Source: Nitrospira sp.
GTDB lineage: Bacteria > Nitrospirota > Nitrospiria > Nitrospirales > Nitrospiraceae
Direction of reading: 5' to 3'
Length of the DNA: 12,402 nt
Assembly (NCBI GenBank): GCA_024998705.1
Contig: JACOEF010000283.1
Location: forward strand, 1 to 12,402
Shown: positions 1-7,290 of the stretch, piece by piece
Position numbering within the stretch: the first letter of the stretch is position 1
Layout of the letters: the number at the start of each line of letters is the position of its first letter
The notes under the pieces: model-generated
The model's input: only the letters and a program-made list of their open reading frames with translations
What the model was told of the DNA's origin: nothing
The model's database searches: none
Position numbers and translations under genes: made by a program

Positions 1-569
1 ACATGCGTGCGGCGCGCGCCGTCTTCGAGCGGTACCGGCTTCAATTTCCCCTCGGACGATTTGCCGGCCAGGCATTGCTCGGAATTCTGACCTCCTTCCC
101 GGGCGAGAGCGATCTCGGCGGGTTACTCAAGCTCGGGAAGCAATGGTTGCTTCACAATCCGCGCCATCCCGATCGTGCCTTGGTTCAGCTCAAGCTGGCC
201 GGTGCCCTGGGGCAAGCCAAGCGGGATGCTGAGGCGGCACCCTTGTATGAGAGCGTCCTCAAGGCCGGGCTGGATCTGTCGGCGTTGGACCGGCTGCGAC
301 ATGCCGATGTCTTGGCGAGACTGAATCGTCCGGAGCCGGCTATCGATCAATACAAGCGGGCGCTGATGGCGGGGCTCGAAACGGAACAGGAAGCGTGGGC
401 GCGCATCCAGATCGTGCAGTTGACCCGCGGGGCAAAGCGCGCCGACGTGGCACGGAATGGGGTTCGTGCGCTGCATGAATACCCCGATCCTCTCATGCGA
501 CGCATCGCCGCCGTGCTGCAGACCGAAGCGCCTGAACCGACGCCAGCGGTGGGAGCCAAGAAACGATGA
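1..569 (+). CDS. TPR-type repeat protein, 5'-partial
   Basis: The frame is open from the first bases of the window to a TGA at 567-569, so the true start very probably lies upstream; the ATG at position 3 has no visible upstream context. The 188 visible residues are helical and repeat-like, with phrases such as an Ala-x-x-Tyr/Phe-x-x-x-x-x-x-Pro spacing (for example A-VFERYRLQFP near the start and a repeat around residues 66-90 with AAPLYESVLKAG) that fit tetratricopeptide repeats. The tail is Pro-rich and basic. TPR proteins are scaffolds, so no enzymatic role is proposed. The stop overlaps the start of the histidine kinase gene by 4 bases (ATGA), which suggests translational coupling and a shared role in flagellar regulation or assembly. 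That role is inference from position only. The TPR assignment is moderately sure, the specific function unknown. Confidence 0.6.
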   Translation, partial: MRAARAVFERYRLQFPLGRFAGQALLGILTSFPGESDLGGLLKLGKQWLLHNPRHPDRALVQLKLAGALGQAKRDAEAAPLYESVLKAGLDLSALDRLRHADVLARLNRPEPAIDQYKRALMAGLETEQEAWARIQIVQLTRGAKRADVARNGVRALHEYPDPLMRRIAAVLQTEAPEPTPAVGAKKR

Positions 570-1855
570 CCACTCCCAGTCCGGATACCTCGAACAATGA
601 GCTCCTGACACGCGCGTTTCACGATTTTGATCAGGCCGCCACCGTGCTGCAACAGTCCTACGACACGTTGACGACACGGCTGCAGCAAATGGATCTCGAA
701 CTGGCGCAAACCAATGCCAGCTTGCGCGAACATCTCCGCGAAACGGAGGAAATGCGCGCCCATGTGACGGCGGTGTTGGAATCGTTAGATACGGGAGTGA
801 TCGTGGCCGATTCGCAGGATGTGGTCGTGCGGTGCAATCACGCCACGGAACGTCTCCTGGGTGTCTCGCAAACGCAGCTCAAGGGTCGTCGGGCGACGGA
901 CGTTCTGGAGGAGATCCGTAAAGATCACGGTGAGTACCCGTTGGTGCTTCCGACGGGTATGACGATCGCGCTTTCACAGAACGATCTGACCGATGAGCTA
1001 GGCCGCTTGATCGGCAAGCTGGTGCTGATTCATGACGTGACCCAGATTCGTCAACTCGAAGACCGGTTGCAGCGACGCAATCGTTTGGAAGCGATGGGGC
1101 AAATGGTCGGCAACATCGCGCACGAGATCCGGAACCCGCTGGGGAGCGTGGAATTATTCGCCTCGATGTTGCGCAAGGATTTGCGCGACCAGCCGCAGTT
1201 GCGGACCTACGTAGAGCATATTTCGGTGGCGGTGCAGGCCATGGATCGGGTGTTGTCGAACCTCCTTGTCTATACCAGGCCAGACTGTTCGAAAGTGGCG
1301 TGGCAGAAGACCGAACCACTGCTTCGGGAGGTCTTGACCCTGGCGAGCCATGCGATGTCGCCGGCGGCGATCGTGGTCCGCTGTGAGGTCGATCCCCAGG
1401 TGCCGCAGATGTGGTGCGACGGGGGAAAGATGAAGCAGGTGCTGCTGAATCTTGTCCTGAATGCGGTTCAGGCGATGCCCGAAGGCGGCACCCTTACGTT
1501 GTCCGCTCGACCTGCGCCGGCTGGGGCTTCAGACTCACCCGCCATTCAGGTGACGGTCAGTGATACAGGAAACGGGATTCCCCAAGAGCTGCAGTCGCGG
1601 GTGTTTGATCCGTTTTTTACGACGAAAGATGAGGGCACAGGCCTGGGACTCGCGATCGTCCATGCGCTGGTGGATGCGCATCATGGCCGCATCGATGTCG
1701 AGAGTCGGCCCGGGCAAGGCACCTCCTTTGTCATGACATTGCCCTGGGGCCCCGCGAAGCCGTCGCATGTGCCTGTGCGAACCGCGGCGCTGACCGGCCG
1801 GTCTGTGAAATCCCTTCGGGTCGTGCGCGCAACAGAAGAGGAGACTTACGAATGA
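566..1855 (+). CDS. Soluble PAS-domain sensor histidine kinase, FlrB/FleS-like
   Basis: A 429-residue histidine kinase, probably the phosphodonor for the adjacent sigma-54 activator. The N-terminus (about 10-70) is predicted coiled coil, followed by a PAS-like domain (about 68-165). The dimerisation/phosphoacceptor helix has the H-box HEIRNPL with His186. The ATPase domain shows the N-box (Asn295/Asn299 in NLVLNAVQAM), G1 box DTGNGIP from Asp333, F-box FDPFFTT (347-353) and G2 box GTGLGL from Gly357. All catalytic boxes are intact. No membrane segment or signal peptide is visible, so it should act in the cytoplasm, as FlrB, FleS and FlgS do. After the ATPase domain comes a basic tail of about 36 residues without a recognised domain. 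The start overlaps the TPR stop by 4 bases, with a GGGAG at about 550-554; the end overlaps the regulator start by 4 bases. Assignment as a flagellar kinase rests on context. Confidence 0.92.
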   Translation: MTTPSPDTSNNELLTRAFHDFDQAATVLQQSYDTLTTRLQQMDLELAQTNASLREHLRETEEMRAHVTAVLESLDTGVIVADSQDVVVRCNHATERLLGVSQTQLKGRRATDVLEEIRKDHGEYPLVLPTGMTIALSQNDLTDELGRLIGKLVLIHDVTQIRQLEDRLQRRNRLEAMGQMVGNIAHEIRNPLGSVELFASMLRKDLRDQPQLRTYVEHISVAVQAMDRVLSNLLVYTRPDCSKVAWQKTEPLLREVLTLASHAMSPAAIVVRCEVDPQVPQMWCDGGKMKQVLLNLVLNAVQAMPEGGTLTLSARPAPAGASDSPAIQVTVSDTGNGIPQELQSRVFDPFFTTKDEGTGLGLAIVHALVDAHHGRIDVESRPGQGTSFVMTLPWGPAKPSHVPVRTAALTGRSVKSLRVVRATEEETYE

Positions 1856-3270
1856 GTGAGCAACAGACTTTGCAGAGCCCCTCGGCCTGTTCAGAAGACG
1901 CGCGTCTAGTGTTGATCGTCGATGATGAACCGTCGATGCGAACAGCGTTGTCGGAAACCGTTCGCCGATTGGGCTATCAGGTGCGGGGTGCGATCGATGG
2001 GGCCGACGCGGTCGAACAGATCGAACGCGTGAAACCCTGGTTGGTGGTGACCGATTTGAAGATGCCGCGCTTGAACGGACTGGAACTTGTCAAAGCGATC
2101 AAACAGAAATCCCCCCAGAGTTTTATCATCCTCATGACCGCCTACGGCACCGTGGAGACCGCGGTGGAAGCCATGAAATACGGCGCGAACGACTATATTC
2201 TGAAACCCTTCTCCACGGACTTGTTGGAGCGCGTGATCCTCAACCTGCAGGCCACGACTGTGCCGGATGAACAGGAGGGGCCGGCGACGCTCGAAGCGCG
2301 CGCAATTTTAACGCAGGACCCTGGCATGATCCGCTTGCTGACGACGTTGGAAGGCGTCGCGGCGAGTCAAGCCACCGTGCTCATCAGCGGCGAAAGCGGC
2401 ACGGGGAAAGAGCTCATGGCGCGCTATATCCATGCTCGGAGTCCGCGCGCGCATCGCCCGTTTGTGGCGTTGAATTGCGCCGCTCTCCCGGACAGCCTGC
2501 TGGAGAGTGAATTGTTCGGTCATGAACGCGGGGCCTTCACCGGTGCCATTCAGAAGAAGTTGGGGAAATTCGAAATGGCGCACACCGGCACGTTGTTCCT
2601 CGATGAAATCAGTGAAATGAATTTGGGCCTGCAGTCAAAATTGTTGCGTGTGTTGCAGGAGCGTGAAGTGGATCGCATCGGCGGGCGCGAGCCGGTGCCG
2701 GTCGATATTCGCGTGATTGCCACGACCAATCGATCCCTCTATCACGAAGTCACCCAAGGGCGCTTCCGGGAGGATCTGTTCTATCGCTTGAACGTATTTC
2801 CGGTCACGGTGCCGCCGCTGCGGGAGCGTCCGGGCGATATTCCACTTCTGGCCAGACATTTCCTTCGATCTTCGGCGCAGCGCAACGGCCTCACCATGCC
2901 GACGTTGTCGGAGCGGGCGATCGCCGACCTTCAGCAACGACTCTGGCAGGGGAATGTCCGTGAGCTCGAAAATGTGATGGAACGTGCCATCCTGGTAGCC
3001 ACCGGAGGCGCAGTCGATGTGGATCATTTGATGCCGGGGGATGGAACGTTGCCGGTACGAGACGCAGAGCCGGCGGAAGCCATCACGGTTCCATCCGTCC
3101 ATGGGTCGCTGTGGGAAATGGAGCGGGATCTTATTTTCAAAACCCTGGCGCGTGTCAAAGAAAACCGCACTCACGCGGCCAAGGAATTGGGCATCAGCAT
3201 CCGAACCCTCCGGAATAAATTACGCGAGTACCGGGATATGGGATACCAGGTCGAGGCCGAAAAGTCCTGA
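1852..3270 (+). CDS. Sigma-54-dependent response regulator, NtrC family (FlrC/FleR-like)
   Basis: A 472-residue activator that, in this family, uses ATP hydrolysis to open sigma-54 RNA polymerase promoters once phosphorylated. The order is receiver (about 18-135; acidic pair Asp24/Asp25, phosphoacceptor Asp68 in VVTDLKMP, Lys in ILKPF), AAA+ domain (about 148-385) and C-terminal Fis-type helix-turn-helix (about 437-462, NRTHAAKELGISIRTLRNKL). The AAA+ domain has Walker A GESGTGKE (180-187), the sigma-54-contacting GAFTGA loop (227-232) and Walker B LFLDEI (248-253). Every key element is present, so it should be fully active. The ATG overlaps the kinase stop by 4 bases and has GAGGAG at 1838-1843. 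Sigma-54-type promoters occur upstream of flgB and fliK in this window, which are the likely targets. AtoC-like alternatives exist by sequence; the flagellar context favours FlrC/FleR. Confidence 0.95.
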   Translation: MSEQQTLQSPSACSEDARLVLIVDDEPSMRTALSETVRRLGYQVRGAIDGADAVEQIERVKPWLVVTDLKMPRLNGLELVKAIKQKSPQSFIILMTAYGTVETAVEAMKYGANDYILKPFSTDLLERVILNLQATTVPDEQEGPATLEARAILTQDPGMIRLLTTLEGVAASQATVLISGESGTGKELMARYIHARSPRAHRPFVALNCAALPDSLLESELFGHERGAFTGAIQKKLGKFEMAHTGTLFLDEISEMNLGLQSKLLRVLQEREVDRIGGREPVPVDIRVIATTNRSLYHEVTQGRFREDLFYRLNVFPVTVPPLRERPGDIPLLARHFLRSSAQRNGLTMPTLSERAIADLQQRLWQGNVRELENVMERAILVATGGAVDVDHLMPGDGTLPVRDAEPAEAITVPSVHGSLWEMERDLIFKTLARVKENRTHAAKELGISIRTLRNKLREYRDMGYQVEAEKS

Positions 3271-3360
3271 AGAGGGCAGGCCCCCACTAGGCAGATTCTT
3301 CTCGCGGCCGGACATTTTTGCCGAGTGCCGACCATGAGGGCCTGTACAACATTTCTATGA

Positions 3361-3373
3361 CTCCGATTCGGAG
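3361..3373. promoter_or_regulatory. Palindrome upstream of flgB promoter, possible operator
   Basis: The sequence CTCCGATTCGGAG is a perfect inverted repeat with 6-base arms around a single central T. It ends 11 bases before the -24 element of the flgB promoter. Its placement would suit a regulator binding site, perhaps for the Fis-type HTH of the activator encoded next door, but no second copy was found at the fliK promoter, so this is a weak inference. Confidence 0.35.
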
Positions 3374-3384
3374 GTCTCTGAGCG

Positions 3385-3400
3385 CGGTACACGGATTGCA
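3385..3400 (+). promoter_or_regulatory. Sigma-54-type promoter for the flgB operon
   Basis: CGGTACACGGATTGCA matches the -24/-12 consensus TGGCAC-N5-TTGCA: the invariant GG (3386-3387) and GC (3398-3399) are separated by exactly 10 bases, and the TTGCA half is perfect. Transcription would start near 3411, leaving a leader of about 28 bases before flgB. The NtrC-family activator encoded immediately upstream is the natural partner. The alignment is seen directly; activity is inferred. Confidence 0.75.
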
Positions 3401-3438
3401 CACCATTTGATGGCGGATTTGATCGAAGGAGCATATCA

Positions 3439-3846
3439 ATGACTATTTTCGACAGAACCATGCAGTTGCTCAGCCGATCCCTGGATCTGCGCGGGGCCCG
3501 TCAACAAGTGATCGCGGCGAATATCGCGAATGAAGAAACGCCCAAGTACCGGGCGAGGGATTTGAACTTCGGTCAAGCGCTAACGCATGCGCAGCAAGGG
3601 AAACTCCCGATTTCCCTGGTGTCCACCAATCAACAACATTTCGGTCCCACAGGCACGGGGTATCAGCGAGTGGTGGGCCAGCTCGAAGAGGTGCCGGCAG
3701 GAGATCTGCCCCTCGACGCCAATTCCGTCAATATCGAACTGGAAATGGCCAAGATGTCGGATAACGCTCAGCAGTACAACACGGCCGCAACCATCATCAG
3801 CATGAGGTTCAAGAGTCTCCTCAGCGCCATTCGTGACGGACGATAA
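3439..3846 (+). CDS. flgB: Flagellar proximal rod protein FlgB
   Basis: A 135-residue rod subunit; length is normal for FlgB. FlgB is exported through the flagellar type III apparatus and forms part of the proximal rod, next to FliE and the MS ring. The N-terminal signature (about residues 13-45, with IAANIANEETPKYRARDLNF) is the rod/hook family motif, and the C-terminal helix (about 96-133, beginning VNIELEMAKMSDNAQQYN) is typical of FlgB. There is no cleavable signal peptide, as expected for this export route. The start is supported by AAGGAG at 3426-3431, 7 bases before the ATG. It is the first gene after the sigma-54-type promoter and is followed after 60 bases by flgC. Confidence 0.97.
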   Translation: MTIFDRTMQLLSRSLDLRGARQQVIAANIANEETPKYRARDLNFGQALTHAQQGKLPISLVSTNQQHFGPTGTGYQRVVGQLEEVPAGDLPLDANSVNIELEMAKMSDNAQQYNTAATIISMRFKSLLSAIRDGR

Positions 3847-3906
3847 GCGTCAACGTAGATGCGCACGAAACCATGATCTTCGATCAGAATCAGAAAGAGG
3901 TGTCCG

Positions 3907-4356
3907 ATGGATCTGACAGATAGCCTCGCAGTTTCCGTCTCCGCACTCGATGCTCACCGGCATCGCTTAAATGTCATCGCCAGCAACCTGGCCAACGCCC
4001 AGTCGACAAAAACAAGCACGGGCGGGCCCTATCGCCGACGGGATGTCGTCTTTCAGGCGGCGCCGGTGTCATCTGAATTTCAGAAAGCCTTTAAGCAAGT
4101 GACATCCGGACCGGGCCGACACGCATTGGATGGGGTCAAGGTGGCCCGCGTCATCGAGGACCAGAAGCCCGGGCAAAAGGTGTACGACCCTCGTCATCCT
4201 GATGCGGATAAGAAAGGGTTCGTGACCATGCCTAACGTGAACGTGATGGAAGAGATGGTGAATATGATCGGTGCCTCCCGCGCCTATGAGGCGAACGTGC
4301 AGGCGATCAACGCGACCCGCACGATGTGGAATCGCGCATTGGAGATTGGGAGGTAA
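3907..4356 (+). CDS. flgC: Flagellar proximal rod protein FlgC
   Basis: A 149-residue rod subunit, slightly longer than the roughly 135 residues common for FlgC. It shows the family N-terminal motif (about 13-50, with LNVIASNLANAQSTKT and GPYRRRDVVF) and the highly conserved C-terminal part (about 105-149: a YDPRHPDADKKGFVTMPNVN segment followed by a helix with SRAYEANVQAINATRTM). FlgC builds the proximal rod with FlgB and FlgF after secretion through the export gate. GAGGTG at 3897-3902 provides the ribosome binding site. The 60 bases between flgB and flgC show no promoter or terminator that I can support. fliE starts 2 bases after its stop. Confidence 0.97.
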   Translation: MDLTDSLAVSVSALDAHRHRLNVIASNLANAQSTKTSTGGPYRRRDVVFQAAPVSSEFQKAFKQVTSGPGRHALDGVKVARVIEDQKPGQKVYDPRHPDADKKGFVTMPNVNVMEEMVNMIGASRAYEANVQAINATRTMWNRALEIGR

Positions 4357-4358
4357 TC

Positions 4359-4670
4359 ATGTCTGATCTGCGTATTGCCGGGGCTCAGATGCCCCGACCG
4401 ATCGAGGCCCCTGAGATCCACGAGGCGGGGCAGGGCGGTGAGACCGGTGCGGCGAACTTTATGGGATCTCTCAAAGAGGCGATCGGGCATATCAATGATG
4501 CCCAGACCGGAGCGAGCCAAGCCGTGGATGCGCTGGTGAGCGGCCAAAGCACCAACATTCATCAAACCATGGTAGCGCTGCAACAGGCGGATGTGTCGTT
4601 CCAGTTGGTGATGCAGGGGCGACACAAGTTGGTGACCGCCTATGAGGAAATTCAACGGATGCAGATTTAG
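4359..4670 (+). CDS. fliE: Flagellar hook-basal body protein FliE
   Basis: A 103-residue protein of usual FliE length. FliE is the first exported rod-type component and joins the MS ring to the rod; it also helps open the export gate. The conserved C-terminal half is clear (about 35-103, with FMGSLKEAIGHIND, HQTMVALQQADVSFQLVMQGRHKLVTAYEEIQRMQ). The reading frame extends upstream to a GTG at 4326 inside flgC, but the ATG at 4359 is chosen because GGGAGG (4348-4353) lies 5 bases before it and it gives the normal length. It begins 2 bases after the flgC stop, so the two are very likely translated from one message. Confidence 0.95.
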   Translation: MSDLRIAGAQMPRPIEAPEIHEAGQGGETGAANFMGSLKEAIGHINDAQTGASQAVDALVSGQSTNIHQTMVALQQADVSFQLVMQGRHKLVTAYEEIQRMQI

Positions 4671-4719
4671 GCGAGAGTCATCCGGTCTGCGGTCTCACGC
4701 ATAAAGGATTCCACAGCGT

Positions 4720-6276
4720 ATGTTTTCAAAATTCAGCCAGTTCACGATTAACCAACGCCTCATTATTCTGCTCGCGCTTGCCGGATCGATTGCCGGTCTG
4801 GTCGCAGTGACGCTGTGGACGCAGCAGCCTGACATGCAGGTGCTGTTTGCAAATCTGGCGGCAGAGGATGCGTCGGGTATCATCGACAAGTTGAAGGACG
4901 CGAAGGTGCCCTATGAGACCGCCAATGGGAGTAGCACGATTCTGGTTCCTAGCGCGCAGGTGCATGATCTGCGGTTGGAGATGGCCGGTCAGGGCTTGCC
5001 GCATGGCGGCGGCGTAGGTTACGAAATTTTTGATCGGACTACGATGGGGATGTCCGATTTCGTCCAGAAGTTGAATTATCGGCGGGCGTTACAAGGCGAA
5101 TTGGCGCGCACGATCACACAAATGCCGGAAGTCGAACGCGCGCGCGTCCATTTGGCGATTCCAGAACGGCGGTTGTTTGCCACCGAGCAAGATCGCGCGC
5201 GTGCGTCCGTGGTCGTCTCGCTACGCGCCAGTCAAACGCTGTCAAAAGCGCAAATTCAGGGCGTGGTGCACCTCGTCTCCAGTAGTGTGGAAGGGCTTCA
5301 GGCACGGGATGTCACCGTCGTGGACGGGCACGGCAATTTGCTGTCGAATACGTCTAGCGACGAGTCGGCCGGGCTCTCCGGCACACAGATGGAATATCAA
5401 CGCACACTCGAGAAGGATATCGAGACCCGCATTCAAACGATGTTGGAACGGATCGTCGGCGTCAATAAGGCCGTCGTGCGTGTGTCGAGCACGCTGGATT
5501 TCAGGAAAATCGAAACGACGGAAGAGCGCTATGATCCGAACGGGCAGGTCGTGCGGAGTGAGCAGCGTGGACAGGAGAAGTCCAGCGGCGTAAACGGCAC
5601 GTCCGGCGGCGTACCCGGTGTGGAGTCGAATGTGCCGGGTGGCACGGAAGCCGAGGGCGGACAGTCCAGCTCGAACAATAATCAGACGAAAGACGAGACG
5701 GTCAACTATGAGATCAGCAGGACGGTATCCCGCATTGTGGAGCCGACCGGAACGATCAAGAAACTGTCGGTGGCGGTGTTGGTGGATGGGACCTATGAAG
5801 GCGGCGGCAAGGCCGGAGAAGGCGCAGCCGAACAGCCCAAGAAGTATGTGCCTCGCACGGAAGAAGAAATGAAGCGGATCGAAGAAATCGTCAAGAAGGC
5901 CATGGGGTATTCCACCGAGCGCCAGGACCAAGTCGAGGTTGTCAGTATTCAATTCGGACTTGGTGCGGAAGAGCCGGCCGTTGGAGTGGAGGCGGCGCCG
6001 GATACGAGCAAGGCCTGGATGCCGTACGTGCGTTACGCGGTGGGCGGAGTCCTCTTCTTCCTGATTTTCTTCATGGTCGTCCGGCCGTTGATGGTCATGC
6101 TGGTTCAGTCTTCGCCCGCTGTCAGTGCTGGCGAGACCCCGGCTTTGCCGGCGTCCGTGGGACAGGTTGAAGCCGCCATCACGGGGAAACAGCCGGGCCA
6201 AATTCTCGATATGGCGAAGAATAATCCCGCCAATACGGCAGTCGTGGTGAAGCAGTGGCTGAAAAGTAACGCCTAA
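4720..6276 (+). CDS. fliF: Flagellar MS-ring protein FliF
   Basis: A 518-residue inner-membrane protein that oligomerises into the MS ring, the base on which the rotor and export gate are built. The N-terminal membrane segment lies at about 14-33 (LIILLALAGSIAGLVAVTLW) and the second at about 439-462. Between them are the periplasmic ring-building motifs of the YscJ/FliF family (about 45-220) and a Gly/Ser/Asn-rich low-complexity loop (about 287-325), a normal FliF trait. The cytoplasmic tail (about 463-518) ends with the FliG-binding segment (NNPANTAVVVKQWLKSNA). The length is a little below the usual 550 or so. The start has AAGGA at about 4704-4708, a rather long 11-base spacing. fliG follows after 18 bases. 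Confidence 0.98.
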   Translation: MFSKFSQFTINQRLIILLALAGSIAGLVAVTLWTQQPDMQVLFANLAAEDASGIIDKLKDAKVPYETANGSSTILVPSAQVHDLRLEMAGQGLPHGGGVGYEIFDRTTMGMSDFVQKLNYRRALQGELARTITQMPEVERARVHLAIPERRLFATEQDRARASVVVSLRASQTLSKAQIQGVVHLVSSSVEGLQARDVTVVDGHGNLLSNTSSDESAGLSGTQMEYQRTLEKDIETRIQTMLERIVGVNKAVVRVSSTLDFRKIETTEERYDPNGQVVRSEQRGQEKSSGVNGTSGGVPGVESNVPGGTEAEGGQSSSNNNQTKDETVNYEISRTVSRIVEPTGTIKKLSVAVLVDGTYEGGGKAGEGAAEQPKKYVPRTEEEMKRIEEIVKKAMGYSTERQDQVEVVSIQFGLGAEEPAVGVEAAPDTSKAWMPYVRYAVGGVLFFLIFFMVVRPLMVMLVQSSPAVSAGETPALPASVGQVEAAITGKQPGQILDMAKNNPANTAVVVKQWLKSNA

Positions 6277-6294
6277 CCTCGCAGATCGGTGGTC

Positions 6295-7290
6295 ATGAGC
6301 AAAGAACTCTCAGGTGCACAAAAAGCAGCCATCTTGATTCGGGCGATCGGGGAAGAGGCCGCGGCGGCGGTCATGAAGGCGCTCGATCCGAAAGATATTC
6401 GCAAGCTCGGATCCTTTATGAAAGAGACGGCGAATATTACGAAGCAGGAAGAGGACAGCGTGATCGCCGAATTCGAACAAGCGAGTTCCACGGGTGAAGT
6501 GGAGTTCGAGGGACGTGAATTTATGGAAGCCATCCTGAAGAGGGCGCTCGGACCTGAGAAGGCCGCCAGAATGATGGAGTCCCTGAACACCAAGACCTAT
6601 CCCGGTATTGATGCGCTGAAATGGGTGGATCCGCGTACGATCGCACAGATTCTCAAGATCGAACATCCCCAGACGATTGCTGTGTGTTTGGGACAGATGG
6701 AGGCGGAGCAGGCCAGCGCGGTGTTGGCGCTGTTACCGGTGCATCTGCACGCGGATGTATCTCTCCGGTTGGCCACGATGCAGGAGGTGCAGCCTGAGGT
6801 CCTCTCGGAGCTAAGCGATAGCCTGCAGGAAATCTTATCCGCCTCGATGGGGATGTCGAGCATGTCGGTCGGCGGCGCGGAATTGATGGCCGACATTCTC
6901 ACCCGCGTCGACAAGAACACCGAGGGGGCCATTATGGCCAAGATTACCGAGCGCGATCAGGCGTTAGCGGACAGCATTCGAGCCTTGATGTTTGTCTTCG
7001 ATGACCTGGTGGAATTGGATTCCCGCGGGATGCAGGAACTCATGAAAGAAATCAGCAAAGAGGATCTGCCGATCGCCCTGCGTGGCGCCACGCCGGAGAT
7101 CAAGGACAAGTTCCTCAAGAATATGTCCAGTCGCGCGGCGGAGATGCTGAAGGAAGATATGGAGGCACGCGGGCCGGTCAAGGTGTCGGATGTCGAGAAG
7201 GCGCAGCAGAACATCCTCAAGGTCTGCAGAAAGCTCGAGGAGGAAGGGCGTATCGTGATCGGGGGCGGGGGCGGCGAGGAGCTACTCTAG
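6295..7290 (+). CDS. fliG: Flagellar rotor/switch protein FliG
   Basis: A 331-residue rotor protein that couples FliF to the C ring and receives torque from the stators. The N-terminal FliF-binding domain begins KELSGAQKAAILIRAIGEEAA. The middle domain has the EHPQTIAVCLGQM motif that contacts FliM. The C-terminal torque domain (about 230-315) contains MFVFDDLVELDSRGMQ, the NMSSRAAEML motif and a charged GPVKVSDVEKAQ segment. The C-terminus is Gly-rich (five consecutive Gly). The frame also allows a GTG at 6289, but the ATG at 6295 gives the usual N-terminus; neither has a strong ribosome binding site, which suggests coupling to fliF. The stop codon directly abuts the ATG of the receiver-FliH gene with no bases between. 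Confidence 0.98.
   Translation: MSKELSGAQKAAILIRAIGEEAAAAVMKALDPKDIRKLGSFMKETANITKQEEDSVIAEFEQASSTGEVEFEGREFMEAILKRALGPEKAARMMESLNTKTYPGIDALKWVDPRTIAQILKIEHPQTIAVCLGQMEAEQASAVLALLPVHLHADVSLRLATMQEVQPEVLSELSDSLQEILSASMGMSSMSVGGAELMADILTRVDKNTEGAIMAKITERDQALADSIRALMFVFDDLVELDSRGMQELMKEISKEDLPIALRGATPEIKDKFLKNMSSRAAEMLKEDMEARGPVKVSDVEKAQQNILKVCRKLEEEGRIVIGGGGGEELL

Larger units (their letters stand above)
3271..3438 (+). other. Regulatory intergenic region between activator gene and flgB
   Basis: This 168-base gap holds no convincing ORF. It carries a palindrome (3361-3373), a sigma-54-type promoter (3385-3400), and a leader with the hexamer TTTGAT repeated about 12 bases apart (3406-3411 and 3418-3423), ending in the flgB ribosome binding site. 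I see no clear intrinsic terminator after the activator gene, so some read-through from the regulatory operon into flgB is possible. Confidence 0.7.

Noticed and set aside
5242..6201. Long antisense ORF (319 codons) opposite fliF
   Set aside because: It lies wholly within fliF, its protein is rich in His/Arg and matches no family I know; long antisense frames are common opposite GC-rich genes.
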